NCBI GenBank assembly: GCA_021030905.1
Contig: JAGFMI010000005.1
Location: 1,860,001 to 1,924,000, forward strand
Reading direction: 5' to 3'
Origin: Pyrenula massariospora
Taxonomy: Eukaryota; Ascomycota; Eurotiomycetes; Pyrenulales; Pyrenulaceae
Length of the DNA stretch: 64,000 bases
Position numbers and translations under genes: made by a program. Position 1 is the stretch's first letter. Each line of letters opens with the position of its first letter. Shown here in pieces: positions 1-10,995 of the stretch. The notes beneath the pieces were generated by a model. The model searched no databases. It worked only from the letters and a program-made list of their open reading frames with translations, and was not told the origin of the DNA.

Positions 1-1073
1 GTGAACCCTCTGGAGCGGATGAAATTCTCGATTCGTGTAGCCTCTTTCTTGTACAGGCAAAAGACAAGGATCTTATCCTTCCTCGTGGTGCCCATTTGAT
101 TCTCCTTCAGCAACTCTAGCAACCGGCTCTGTTTCGCGTACTGATCAATGACCTCAACGGTCTGGCTTATCCGAGTATTTGCTCGGAGCTCGCCATCCGG
201 CCTATCTTCTCCAATGGTTATCTTGACCGGGTCACGCATAAAACTGGAGGCTAGTTCTCTTATGCTCTTTGGCCATGTCGCTGTGAACATTGCAGTTTGT
301 CTCCGTTCGGAAGAAGGCATACGCTCAATCATCATCTTAATATCGTCTTCGAAACCCTTGTCGAGCATCCGATCTGCCTCGTCGAGAACCAGATAGCGGA
401 CCTTGGCGAAGGACACAGATCCTTCATTCAAGAAGTCTTTTAGACGGCCGGGCGTTCCCACCACAATCGTTGCTTTTTGTAATTCCTCACGCTGGGGATC
501 TTTGCTGACACCACCGTAGACACACACCGCGCGCTGTCGCGAACCCTCTGCTAGTTGCCTGATCTGCTCGAAGACTTGTATGGCGAGCTCCCTGGTTGGG
601 GTAAGTACGACCGCGCGCAGGCCGGATTTCTTTTTAGAGAGAGCAAGTCGTACAACGAGGGGGAGGCCAAACGCCAGGGTCTTGCCGCTTCCAGTCTCAG
701 CGACACCAACAAGATCTCGTTGAGATAGTAGGAAAGGCCAGGCAACCGATTGAATTGGTGTCGGGGCCTTGAAGTTCTGAAGGATTGGGAAGTTGCGGCT
801 GTTGGACTGGAGGTCGTCGAAGGTTACTACAGGACGAAACTTGTGTTGTGAGTCGCGATCGAGGTGCGGATCCTCGATTTGGATGGCATGGTCTTTGAGG
901 AAAGACTCATGTTGACAAGTCGAGCTGTAGACTGCGTCAAGCCTGCGCTTTTTCCCTGGAGCTTCGCCGTTGCTTACTGGAGCGTCAAGCGGGTTGCCGT
1001 CGTGTTTCCTGTGCTTTATAGAGCCATTTGGCTGTCGATTCGCAATATCATTCTCGTTAGACCGCTTACCCAT
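1..1073 (-). CDS. DBP3: DEAD-box ATP-dependent RNA helicase Dbp3 (5' part; runs off the window)
   Basis: The reading frame is open from an ATG at 1073 (minus strand) to the window edge, about 357 residues without an intron. DEAD-box motifs appear in order: AETGSGKT (motif I), PTRELAIQ (Ia), TPGR (Ib), DEAD (II) and FTATWP (III), then the start of the second RecA domain (KILVFCLYKKEA). TAT instead of SAT in motif III, followed by WP, fits the Dbp3 subfamily. The basic N-terminal tail of about 70 residues (GKKRRLD) fits a nucleolar protein. Dbp3 family members act in early pre-rRNA processing in the nucleolus, near the A3 cleavage of 60S maturation. The C-terminal motifs IV-VI lie outside the window, so integrity of the whole gene cannot be judged. 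Dbp2-type helicases are the main alternative. Confidence 0.88.
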   Translation of the reverse strand, partial: MGKRSNENDIANRQPNGSIKHRKHDGNPLDAPVSNGEAPGKKRRLDAVYSSTCQHESFLKDHAIQIEDPHLDRDSQHKFRPVVTFDDLQSNSRNFPILQNFKAPTPIQSVAWPFLLSQRDLVGVAETGSGKTLAFGLPLVVRLALSKKKSGLRAVVLTPTRELAIQVFEQIRQLAEGSRQRAVCVYGGVSKDPQREELQKATIVVGTPGRLKDFLNEGSVSFAKVRYLVLDEADRMLDKGFEDDIKMMIERMPSSERRQTAMFTATWPKSIRELASSFMRDPVKITIGEDRPDGELRANTRISQTVEVIDQYAKQSRLLELLKENQMGTTRKDKILVFCLYKKEATRIENFIRSRGF

Positions 1074-1907
1074 GATTTCGTGTGACTGCTACGCGGCCCA
1101 GTCCCTCAACTGTTTCTCGAGTTTTGACTGTGGGCAACTCGGTAAAATTTCTGCCGCCGAGGCGGTGAGGCGGTGAGGCATCTCGAGGCTGGGTGTCAGA
1201 AGTCGTGGCGTATCCAATGCCCGAGGCTGGCGCCAATGCTGACAATCAGATGCGCCACGACTTCTGATACCCAGCCTTGCACGGTCGTTTCCACTGTGAT
1301 AGACCGTGCGACCTATGGACAACCGCAGCGTAAGATAGATATGCCAAGATCGTCCATTGACGTTACCAAGAAAATGCATTGACTATGATGAAGATGTACT
1401 TGCGCTTTAGCGACGGGCGTCACCTAAATAGTGAAGGCGCTCTCAGCTTGCGAAGCTCCCAAATCTCGACGCGGAGGAAGACTATTCTATCCCTACAGAT
1501 TGCCACCTGCGGCTCAAGGCTGATGGACGCAAAGTCACGAGTAAAGAAGCATGAGAATAAGGTCTATGTGAATAATTCACGAATTTTATACTGCCATGGC
1601 TGGATGTTTTCCCACCCAAATGCGTAGAATGTTGCCCATAGATCCCACCCAGCCACCAATGTTGTGTTTTTGGCTCCAATGCCCCCTATACTAGACGCCA
1701 GTCATGTCTCTGAAAGAAAAGCTCGTTATATATGCGCCGCACTAAAAGTAAAAGGTGCCTCCGATTTAGCACCCCCTTTCCCTTCCTGAACGCCAAAAAC
1801 TTTGGATCTGCGAGAGATCGATAATGCCTCCATATACGGCCAGCAATTCTTTGTCGTACACTGTCCCAATCGGGTATGACGAAAGGTCCTCGTCCAAACA
1901 CAAAGTA
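1074..1907. other. Intergenic: DBP3 upstream region and MPE1 downstream region
   Basis: No convincing coding region. It holds the presumed DBP3 promoter and 5' UTR, and the MPE1 3' flank. A GC-rich stretch at about 1151-1180 carries short GGCGGTGAG direct repeats directly before a long inverted repeat (1186-1277, listed separately). Confidence 0.6.
1186..1277. repeat. Long inverted repeat (25-bp stem, 42-nt loop)
   Basis: The left arm at 1186-1210 (begins AGGCTGGGT, ends GTCGTGGCG) is the reverse complement of the right arm at 1253-1277 at 24 of 25 positions. The single difference puts G opposite T, a G-U pair in RNA. The loop is 1211-1252. It lies 113-204 bp upstream of the DBP3 start codon. 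It could be a remnant of a foldback/MITE-like element, a transcribed hairpin or a regulatory structure; nothing seen decides between these. Confidence 0.85.
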
Positions 1908-3948
1908 CTATAACTCCTTGAAATCACTCGGCCGTGCTCGCTTGACCCGGTTGAATGCCCGTTGCGGATTCACTGGCTGTCGAAAGTATGCCTGATCCTC
2001 CTCCTTTCCCATGTAGCGCTGCTGATTCGAGAACTTGTTCTGCAATGCCGCTGGTCCAGTAGGAGGCTGCTTCCCATTTGGAAAGCGGTTATTCTGCTGA
2101 TTATTGTGAACGTTGTTCCTTGGAAAGTTGTTCTGCTTCTGCTGGTTCATCATGCCGTTGCCATTGAAGTTGTTCGGATACATACGGCTCTGGTTGTTAG
2201 AACCCATATTATTAGGCTGTTGCATGTTCGGGAAGTTAGGCATGCCGTTCCAGTTGCCATTTGCCATTGGGTTGAAGTTCTGGCCACCCATCATCATTGG
2301 GTTCATCATCCCCATTGGCATGTTCATGTTTGGCATATTCGGCATGTTGGACATTGTTCCAGTCATGGGCATGAACGGCATAGAAGGAAATCCATTCATG
2401 TTGCCCATATTCATGTTAGGCGGGAACATGCCAGCAGCCACCATAGCATTGAAATCTGCTGGCATAGAGGAAGTGGTAGAATTGTTAGAAGTTGTTTGAG
2501 GATTAGACGGAGTAGGGGTAGGTGTTGAGCTAGACTTTTCCACAGTTGAGGTTGTAGGTGTATCATTCGAGCGCTGACGCTTCATGTCTGGAGCCGCGGC
2601 CGTAATGTCCGTTGCGGCCTCATCTGCAGTACGTTTCTTGGACTTTCCGCCATCTGAAGATGACGGTCTACTTCCTTCTGCGCTCTTTGGAGAAGCTACT
2701 CCATTAGCAGCTGGCGTCGATGCCTTTGAGCCCACCGGCGACCTCGAAGCTTCCTTTTCCTCCTTCTGCCTTGCCTTATCCTCCTCCCAGGCCTTCATTC
2801 TATTCCTTGCCTCGCCATCCTCGACCAGGTTGTCGATAAGCACGTTGTCAGTATTGCAACCAGGACATGTAAGATCATTTTCAATCAAGGCATTTGTGAT
2901 ACAGTTCTCACAATATGTCTTGCCACAACATGGGGTTTTCATTGGATCTACAAACAACTTCTTGTCGATGGGGCACTCGATCCCTCGATCCTGAAGCTCC
3001 TTGTTGTCAACCGCAGCCGCTGCCTGTTCTGCAGCTTTGCTGGCTTTCTCTTTCTCCTGAAATTGTTTCCAAGCCTTCTCATCGCTATGGGCAATAACAA
3101 AATCACCATCAGAGTTGACCATAACACCTTGCATTTTGGAGATGTCTGTATTGCCATCCAAAAAATCTGGCTTGTCGATTTTGGTCAGAAACGTCTTTGG
3201 AATACCCAGCGTCCGCTTAATTCGAAAGTGACCTTCAAAGTTGGGGTCGTCGTTGGTTGGGCACGCTTGAATCCAGTGACCCTTCTTCCCGCACCTGTAA
3301 CATACGTAGCCGTGTGGTGGTTCGCCATCTGGAACATTAGCACGTTTGCCACCTTTGTTGTAGTACACTGGCTTTTGACTGCACCCTACTGTTAGCCTTA
3401 AAGTCGATAACAGAGACGGGGGGTGTAGTTCACGTACTTTGCCATCTCCTGTTGTTTCTCCTTCCATTGTTCGTCTTTTAGATTAAGAAATGCAGCCATG
3501 CGCTCTTCTTCCGTTTGTGCATTCATCATATCCGAGGCAGCACTGGCCTTGGGTCTGGAGCCAGCTGCGTCGTGCTTAGCTTGTGCTTTTGCTTTTATTG
3601 GAGCTTTGCCCGTGACATATCGAGCAGCCCCGCCTTTGCCAGGTTGTCTCGCAGGTAATCGTTTCGCAATCACGGAGGTGGATCTAGGAATGATTGTGGT
3701 GTCGTCTTCATATTCTAAATGCACGATGTTAGAATCGGCTTCTGCATTGAGGATTCTAAGCGCGTGCAATGCTTACCTTCATTCGTACTCTCGTTAAAGA
3801 TCGCTAGTTCAAAATCTGTCCCATCACCAAGCTTGTGCATGGTAATAATTTCCCGCTTCAATTCGAATACTGATATGCCTGTGCCATCGAAGGTGACCCG
3901 AGTAGGTTCCTTCTGGGACTTGAATTTGAAATGGACTGAAGACGCCAT
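1908..3948 (-). CDS. MPE1: mRNA 3'-end processing factor Mpe1 (DWNN / zinc knuckle / RING-like)
   Basis: Three exons on the minus strand: 3948-3777, 3714-3438 and 3378-1908, joined by GT-AG introns of 62 and 59 nt with frame preserved, giving 639 residues. The N-terminal ~80 residues are a ubiquitin-like DWNN domain (SSVHFKFKSQKEP; ends TIIPRSTSVIAKRLPA). A CCHC zinc knuckle (CYRCGKKGHWIQAC) follows, then a RING/U-box-like module (CPIDKKLF, CCGKTYCENC, CPGC) near residues 310-350. The tail is a low-complexity Met/Asn/Pro-rich tract (NMPNM units) ending in a basic KRARPSD segment. The family (Mpe1; RBBP6 in animals) is a nuclease-module subunit of the cleavage and polyadenylation factor and has ubiquitin-ligase-like features. 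Length and domain order are as expected for filamentous fungi. Confidence 0.93.
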
Positions 3949-4967
3949 AGTGCCTGACGGATATTACACAGCTTCACAGCGGATACTTTCCTCTGATGCG
4001 GCGTAATGCAGCTTAAGGAGGCTCAGCCTCACTGGGATAGGTTGATATCCCAGCCTTGGACGACAGCGACGAAGGATCTAGGAGAGCGAAGCGGTAATTT
4101 CCGTCGTAGTTGTAGAGAAGAGGTAGTATTGAGGCTTGGTTGATCGCTGGGGATGCAGAGCAACCACAAGCAATCGCAGTAACGTGAGTGTAAGTATTCT
4201 TTCAAATAGTGTAGACTGATGATCTCGAATCACTGAGTACAGTTTTGATGAGGATTTTACAGGAAGTGAAAGTAAGTGCTGAAATTGTGAAAACGCGAGG
4301 AGTTGTCAGGCCACAGAAGTGATTCCGACTATCCTCCGCAAGCAACCCCAGCCACCCCAGAAACAATGTCTTATTTGAGAGAAACAGTCTATCAATTTTT
4401 GAAACCAAGCTCCTTCAATCCCCTTCAGTTGTATCAACCAACATACAAAGGCTCAGGTGAGACCAGAGACAAAGGCGACCGATCCGATTCCACAGCACCG
4501 AGTCCTTTCAAGAGCGCCGCTGCCGCAGGAGTCTTAGGAGACAGGCCGATAAAACTTCGATGGAAAATCGCAATCAGTACGGGGACAATAAGTGAAAGAG
4601 AAGGGATGGGGGGATGGATGCAAGTTGGGTGCGATGGTTACGATGGTTGCGATGATGGTAGAGAGATGAAATGAGGCGGAGGCAGAGGACACGGATTTTG
4701 AAGGCGCCAACAAAGAAGGGCCGCCAAGGCTACGCTATTCCGTGTTGGGGAACAGAGTCACATGACCTGAAATATCCGTTTCTAAATTGCTTCCATCTTC
4801 TTCCACGATAATCTTACACTTATATTCATGCGCACCAAGCTGGGCAATAGTATAGAATATCATTTGACAACCCCTTCCAGCCCCCGTCAGGAATCTTCGA
4901 AGGTACCCAGCGAATAAAACCCAGATCAGCAGGCATCTATCCAACAATTCCGCTCATTTTAGACGAG
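3949..4967. other. Divergent intergenic region between MPE1 and the thioesterase gene
   Basis: About 1 kb without a supported gene. Open frames at 4303-4674 (+) and 4202-4408 (-) look like chance: they overlap on opposite strands and match no family I know. The region must hold the promoters of both flanking genes. No clear TATA box was picked out. Confidence 0.55.
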
Positions 4968-5426
4968 ATGTCTACACCGCTGGAACTTGCCCAAAGGTAT
5001 TGGGACCGTATCAAGCCATCTTCACCAGTCTACTCTTTTTTCTTCTCGGATATTAAGATCGTATATGCTAAAGAAGGCACGATCAAAGCCCAGCTTCTGG
5101 TTGGACCAAACCACATCAATTCCAAGGGGTCTCTCCATGGATCTGTCTCCGCCACAATCGTCGACTGGGCTGGAGGCTTAGCTATCGCAACTTATGGACT
5201 TGAGAAGACTGGACTGAGTACAGATATCCATGTCACTTACGTCTCCGCGGCCAGAGAGGGCGACATGTTAGAAATCACAGGCAAGGTGAGCAAACTAGGC
5301 CGGAACCTAGGTTTCACAACTGTCGAAATTTCGGGGTTAGACAAAAACGGCAAAGAATCAGTCGTTGCGACAGGCACACATACAAAATATGTTCTACGCG
5401 ATACAGAGGCACCAAGATCATCTTGA
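4968..5426 (+). CDS. Hotdog-fold acyl-CoA thioesterase (ACOT13/THEM2-like)
   Basis: Intronless, 152 residues from the first in-frame ATG. The hotdog helix signature is clear: GSLHGSVSATIVDWAGG at residues ~45-61, followed by GLSTDIHVTYVSAAREGD, the beta strand of the second half of the fold, and a terminal VATGTHTKYV strand. The family (PaaI/4HBT superfamily, THEM2 type) hydrolyses medium- and long-chain acyl-CoA and usually works as a tetramer built from dimers. The HG..AT..D arrangement places Asp63-type catalytic chemistry in this class. There is no targeting peptide I can call with confidence, so cytosol or mitochondrion remains open. It is convergent with the ankyrin-like gene downstream, with 322 bp between stop codons. 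Substrate is not predictable from sequence. Confidence 0.85.
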   Translation: MSTPLELAQRYWDRIKPSSPVYSFFFSDIKIVYAKEGTIKAQLLVGPNHINSKGSLHGSVSATIVDWAGGLAIATYGLEKTGLSTDIHVTYVSAAREGDMLEITGKVSKLGRNLGFTTVEISGLDKNGKESVVATGTHTKYVLRDTEAPRSS

Positions 5427-5748
5427 AATCTGGAAGTCTTAGCGAGTTGGGAGTTCCCCTTGTTGATTCCTCTTTGCCTTTAATTGGCTTACATCGTTGT
5501 TTCATTCATGGCCAATGACTATCTATACATATTAGACCTGATATACCGCTTTCTTCTTTGCGTCTAGCAGATTCTCATGATGCCTGGACTCACTCGGATA
5601 GCGAAGATCAATTGCCGCCCTTTTGCTTTAGTCTCTCCGAGCCGATACCTGTGACTTGGCCGAGAATTTGAGACCGGCACATCATGTGCGAACCACAATG
5701 CGAAGTGAAATTAGGAGCAATCTTGTTATTCTCGAGATTCCACATTGA
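5427..5748. other. Convergent intergenic region
   Basis: Contains the 3' flanks of the thioesterase and ankyrin-like genes. No coding signal seen. Confidence 0.5.
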
Positions 5749-6556
5749 TTATTCTTTTACTATTTTCAAGGCATTATTTCGAAGGAGTTCCTCCCATCGC
5801 GAATCATGTTGTGCTGTTACAAGCTCTAAAGCCGTTCTGCCACCAGAATCCTCAAGGTTGCGAATGTCAGGCTGTGGTCTGCGGTCTACAGTCGTGAGCT
5901 CTGCAGTCTGTAAAGCTTCCTTGACATGTGGTGGAAAGCTCGTGGCTTCCAAGCTTGACCCCAGGAAAAGCAGCAACCAGACTATCTCTTCCTGGCCATG
6001 GGATAGAGCAACGTGGAGTCCAGACTCCATCGAGCCCCGAAAAGAATCTTGATACCTAAGGATATCCCCATGACCTTCTGCTGTCTCCTCATCTTCGTCT
6101 TTCACAAGGTGCACAACTGCATCGGTATCGCCATCCTTGCAAAATTCCAAAAACGCGTGTCCACGACGTTCTTCTGGATTAGACTTGAAATATGCTTCTT
6201 CAAGAGCAAAGGGCAGAATGTTGAAATCTTCTTGCGTTCCGCCCTCATTTCGGACCGTACATAAAATACTCTGTTCTCCCTCTGGTGAAAGTGAAGATAA
6301 ATCTTGGGAGCAATTTGAGCATTTCAATACAGTGTAGTTGTCTAATAGACACTCCCTAGATAGCAACATTAGCAATCCAAATACATGAATTGCAGCTGAG
6401 GATGCACCAGTGGTAGTGGCAGCCGCAGCGGAGTTCAACATCATCCAGAACCTGTTCGTATGCTGCCTTGGCTTTGCCCAAAGCTTCTTCCTCACTCTCC
6501 GAGTCTATTTCTATAACGAGCGACTCTCGGCAAGAGGCACAAACTTCTGTAGACAT
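5749..6556 (-). CDS. Small ankyrin-like protein with N-terminal Cys-rich segment
   Basis: Two exons, 6556-6408 and 6355-5749, joined across a 52-nt GT-AG intron (frame kept; junction HYHW/ECLLD), giving 251 residues. The N-terminus has Cys pairs (CASCRESL at ~7, LRCGCHYHWECL at ~43-54, LKCSNC at ~63), a pattern that could bind zinc, RING-like but incomplete. Residues ~110-240 look like degenerate ankyrin repeats: GRGHAFLEF-type helix, GLHVALSHGQEEIVWLLLFLG, and SGGRTALELVTAQHD. Proteins of this kind are common and uncharacterised in ascomycetes. The function is unknown; a protein-protein interaction role is inferred from the repeats. It is divergent from the PX-domain gene across a 340-bp shared upstream region. 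Confidence 0.75.
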
Positions 6557-6896
6557 TTTAGATGTTATTGTAACTCAGATGTACTGCAATCCTAATAGAA
6601 ACTTCCTTCGTCCATAAACTCCTTTCACAAAAAATCCACGAAATCAGTTTGTGTATCAAACGGTTCAAGAAATTCAAAGCTCGGACCATCAGGCCCTGCA
6701 GCCAACCCTGGTAGGATCCGCGTTCTCCGAGAGGCTCATGAAACGGCGCTGATCTCACAGCTCGAGAACATCTTTGGTCAGCTTCAGCGAATCTTTGATT
6801 TTTCGCTGCATAGACGACCTAGGACTATGATATCCTACAGCATCGGCTCACAGCCATGACGAGCATTCCATGTCTTGATGACACATCTGCATCGTG
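6557..6896. promoter_or_regulatory. Shared divergent upstream region (ankyrin-like gene / PX gene)
   Basis: 340 bp between two divergent start codons must contain both core promoters. No TATA box or dyad stood out. Confidence 0.4.
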
Positions 6897-9800
6897 ATGG
6901 CTGACGTAAACGAGATCGATCCAGATACCTCTCCAGCAGGACCAGTGTCTGATGGAGCAACAACGGATTCAATCGATGCCCAACCATCTTCTACTCCTCC
7001 CTCACTTCCCTCGCCTTCAGACCCCGCTCAAAAAGCTCGAGACCTCACCTCAGCCGCTCTGGAGTTTCTGTCTAATGCCAGCAATGAAACCCTCGGTGCA
7101 TGCGCCGTTGGCCTTTGCGCGACGACATACTTAGTGCTTGGAAGAGTTGGACTTGTTTTGATTGGCGTGGCTGGTGGTGTAGTCCTCCATGCCACATGGG
7201 AAGGTGGAGACGCCCCGAAAGGCTCTGTCCAGGAAGCAGATCGCAAGAGACGAAAAGAAGCAGGAGTCGAAATCGCAAGAAGAGTCCTAGACTGGCGGGA
7301 GACAAAAGGTCAATCCGAACACGAAGACGCGGTACAGGAGCCTTCAAAAGATCTAGACACCTCTCAGGAACAAAATTTCAACGACTTCAAGCCGGCTACA
7401 GACGCTGCTCTCACTTCTCTAATCGATGCCGTGATACGGGACTACGTTAAGTGCGCAGCCATATACATTCGTTCTTCTCAAACTGACGCCCTATAGGTGG
7501 TGGTACAGCCCGATATTGCCGGCAGAAACGGCTTTTCCCTATTCCTGTCGAAACATCTTAACGTCTTTCATACTTTCCATTTCAAGTCATTTGTCCAAGA
7601 AGCGGCCGACGGATACGTTTCTCGATTTTCTTACAAACACGTCCTCAATTGTGATTGTATTTCTAAACGAACTCTCTACAGCCTTAATGAATAATCAGGC
7701 TGCAAGCCTCTCCCCAGGTGATGCTGTGCGCAAGTACCTACAGAACGAGCCAGAAAGTAGTCTGTCAAACGTCTTAAGTACCAAACAACAAGCACGGAAA
7801 CTTAATCTTGTAGCTGATGATATCCTGCAAAATTTTCTTGACAAGAACGCTTACCGATGCGAGCCTGTCAAAGTCTTCTTGAGGGAAATTCTATCGGGTC
7901 TTGTCTTGGAGATGACTGTCGATCGCTGCTCGAAGCAGGAGTGGATCAATGGTTGGATAGTCTACCTCTTGGAAGAAGGCGAACCGGAGATCCTCAATGC
8001 AATCGACGCTGGCGTTGAAGGCATTGGGAAGGCTACTTCTATGCAGCAAACTGCAAAAGGAGCAAACGCAAATTTGGACGTGCCAAAAGGGGAGAGCGGT
8101 CATCACCGGAGGATAAGTAAAGCCGAACAAGCTATGGAAGAAGCAATGCTGGAGGCAAAGCGGTTAAGCGACTTGATTGCTCAGGAGGAAATTCGTAAAG
8201 AAAGGGGCTCGCGCCCTAGCGGTGAGAACGATGACGCCGTGTCAAATACTACGACAGAAGGTGGCATTGCCACACCTACATCTTCTGATAGTGATCGAAA
8301 TGGAAGCGGAGAGAAATCACTAGATCTATCCCATGCCGCGTCAGCGAAGCCAGAGCTAAACATCGCAACGACACCTCCGAAGCAATCACAACAACCCTTT
8401 ACTGATTTCGATCAACTGTCTCTCCAATCCGGTCTTCCGGCTGAGGCTCAATCACCTCAGCCGACAGATCCAGCCGTGTCACCAATTCTTACATTGCATA
8501 ACGCCTCTGTGACGATCTTTGACGATGCTGCACCGGATGATAAATCCATTCTGCGCAATAAGCCGACTATTGAATACCTACTTCAGATCGAGCCTGCTTC
8601 CTCTCGCTTTCCAGGTTGGATGATCGCTAGGAAATATACTGATTTTGAATCGCTACATGAAGTGTTACGGCGCATTTCAATTGTCTCAGGGGTTTCTGCT
8701 TTTGCGGAGAAGCATAGCACTTTACCAACTTGGAAAGGCCAGAGTAAGGCCTTTCTGCGACAAAATCTTGAGCGTTATCTTCAGCATGCTCTACAATTCG
8801 AGGCACTCGCCGAAAGTGAAGGTATGAAGAGGTTTCTCGAGAAAGAGACTGGTCTTCAGAAAGCCCCGGCTTCTTCCAAAAGTTCATTTGGATTTGCAGG
8901 TCCTGCCGCATTAGAAACGGTTGGGAAAGGCGTCCTAGGCGTTCTAGGTAGTGCACCAAAAGGCATTGCTGGTGGAGGAAAGGCAGTGCTTGGGGGTGTG
9001 CAAGGAGTCTTTGGAGCTGTCGGAGTGGGAGCCCCTAAGAAGCCGGCTCCTTCTCCAGCTCGCGCTTCAAAGAATACATCGGTGACAAGTCTATCAAGGG
9101 CCGACAGCTATGGCAAAGCCTCCAATCAAGGCGGCAGCGACACATCAAGTCCAGTAGAAGGGAGACCACCTCTACCACAGAGGCCCACGAGAGTAGCTTC
9201 CTCCGAATCGGTACCTCGAAGTTATATGACACATGCCTCTGAGATGACAGACTCTCAGGAATCATTACACCTACCACCACCACCAAGCTCTATCCCAGAA
9301 GATTATGACGTGCCTGTACATTCAAAAAAGGACTCCTCGGCCGCCAAAAAATCGATACCGAGCTCGTCATCCACCAACACTGCGACATCGAAACCAGTCT
9401 CAGTCGAACCACCTCTACAGACTTCCGCAGCCGAGCCTGAGCCCGTGTCTGGCAATCAAGTAACGGCAGCCAAACCACCAGATGAGAAAAATATTACGGA
9501 TAAAGGAAATGAATCAAAAGAAACCGAATCACATGTCCTGAGCGAGGCCGAAACCATGGTCGCCGTAGAGCTCTTCTTCGCCATTATCAACGAACTCTAC
9601 ACCCTCTCCTCCGCCTGGAACATCCGCCTCGCCATGCTGAACGCCGCCAAAACCTTCCTCCTCCGCCCCGGCAATCCCAACCTCGAGGCCATCCGCCTCC
9701 TCATCCAGAACGACGTCATCGCCGCCAATTTCACCTCCGACGCCGGCCTGGCGCACCACCTCACCAAACTGCGCGAGAACGCCCTCCCTACCGAGGAGGA

Positions 9801-10032
9801 GCTGAAGGCCTGGCCGCCGGAGCCGTCGGCGGAGGAGAAGGAGAAGCTGCGGAAGAAGGCGCGGAAGTTGCTCGTGGAGAAGGGGATGCCGCAGGCGCTG
9901 ACGAGCGTTATGGGCGCGGCGGCCAGTGGGGAGGCGTTGGGAAGGGTGTTTGACTGCTTACAGGTTCAGGAGGTGAGCCGGGGGTTGATTTTTGCGGTGC
10001 TGCTACAGGGTATTAGGGCTGCGACTCAATGA
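6897..10032 (+). CDS. Membrane-anchored PXA-PX-nexin-C domain protein (sorting-nexin-like)
   Basis: Two exons, 6897-7450 and 7497-10032, with a 46-nt intron. Splicing restores the PXA motif VIRDYVKWWYSPIL. The product is about 1,029 residues. A GTG three bases upstream is in frame, but the ATG at 6897 is the natural start. Residues ~65-100 are hydrophobic (LGACAVGLCATTYLVLG) and may form one or two membrane segments. A PXA domain follows (~165-340), then a Ser/Thr-rich linker, a PX domain (~515-630; RKYTDFESLHEVL, then FLRQNLERYLQ) and a nexin-C domain (~866-1015). Relatives such as Mdm1 and SNX13/14 bind phosphoinositides and tether the ER to vacuole or endosome, but they carry an RGS domain that I do not see here. 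From about 9541 codon use shifts to GC-rich third positions, first C-rich and then G-rich. Confidence 0.88.
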
Positions 10033-10995
10033 GCGATTTTTTGGACGGGTTGAGGGGTTTGGGCCTTTGTTTGTACGATTGGGATTGGTGTCATGAAGAA
10101 AATTTAAGAAGGCAAGTATGGTGGTTAGGGATATACCTTATACCAGTTATAGATCAAAGCACGGCCTGACCTGTGATAATGGGTCTGTGTTTCGGGCAAC
10201 GATTATGAAAAAACTTCTTGGGCCCGATGGGCGCTTGGTTGAAGCATATTTCAAAACGGGTTAGATCGCTTTTCTCTGAGAAAGCACCTTTTTGAATCCT
10301 CTTTTTGCCTTTTGAAAACGATTTTGGAATTGTGTTTGTGATGCCTAAAGCATCGTCGTTGGCATTAATCCCACCGACGTAGACACGGCTGGCAAAGATC
10401 GCTGGGAAAATGCTTGTGCTCTTTTAAATGCGTTGTCTCTTGGCATAGACGTATGCTCTAAGTTATAGATTGTACTTCCTTCCTGTTGTACTCCACACGA
10501 GTCTGCTATCGCTCCTCCTTTTGCTTTGAGGTTAGTCCAACCTCAGCCTATATCCTACCGAAATTCAATCTATCTCTCCACACATACCGTTTCACAAGTT
10601 TTGAGATATCGCCACCCTTAATCCACCTTTAATTAGGCACGCAAATCGATACACCACGGAGAGTCCGTCACGATATCTCCGTTTCTAGGCTACCAGTCTT
10701 GTCAATCGAGAGATAAAACCTCGACTACAAACAACACCGCATCCAATGAGATCCCAGTTGGCCGCACGCGCAAGTCTAGGCGTTCTACCAGATCCTCAAA
10801 CACCGCCGAGTCTGTCGCTAGTCTAATAACGGTGAGAGAACCTGATCTGGTATCCAATTCTTGTTCTGTGTTCCCTATTCGTAGCTTGATGCTCGATCCT
10901 GAAGCGCCAGTACCGGCATCTTCATCGTATCACTAGTATTACTAGCCTTCGCCTTGAACGTCGAAGGATCAAGACACCGTTACATCTGTTGCTTC
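10033..10995. other. Convergent intergenic region with one exon-like open stretch
   Basis: Between the stop codons of the PX gene and the HET gene. Most of it is AT-leaning without coding signal. At about 10639-10936 (+) there is an open frame of ~99 codons following a TAG and lacking a usable ATG; it reads like a basic Ser/Arg-rich segment (GRTRKSRRSTRSSN) and contains a GTGAG at its middle. It is treated as a possible remnant or UTR, not a gene. Confidence 0.45.

Noticed and set aside
1962-2528. 188-codon plus-strand frame opposite MPE1
   Set aside because: Antisense to the Met/Asn-rich MPE1 tail. His/Ile/Val-rich composition is a product of the repeat, not of coding.
4303-4674. 123-codon plus-strand frame upstream of the thioesterase gene
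   Set aside because: Starts at a non-ATG codon, overlaps an opposite-strand frame, and its end (GCDGYDGCDDG) reflects simple repeats.
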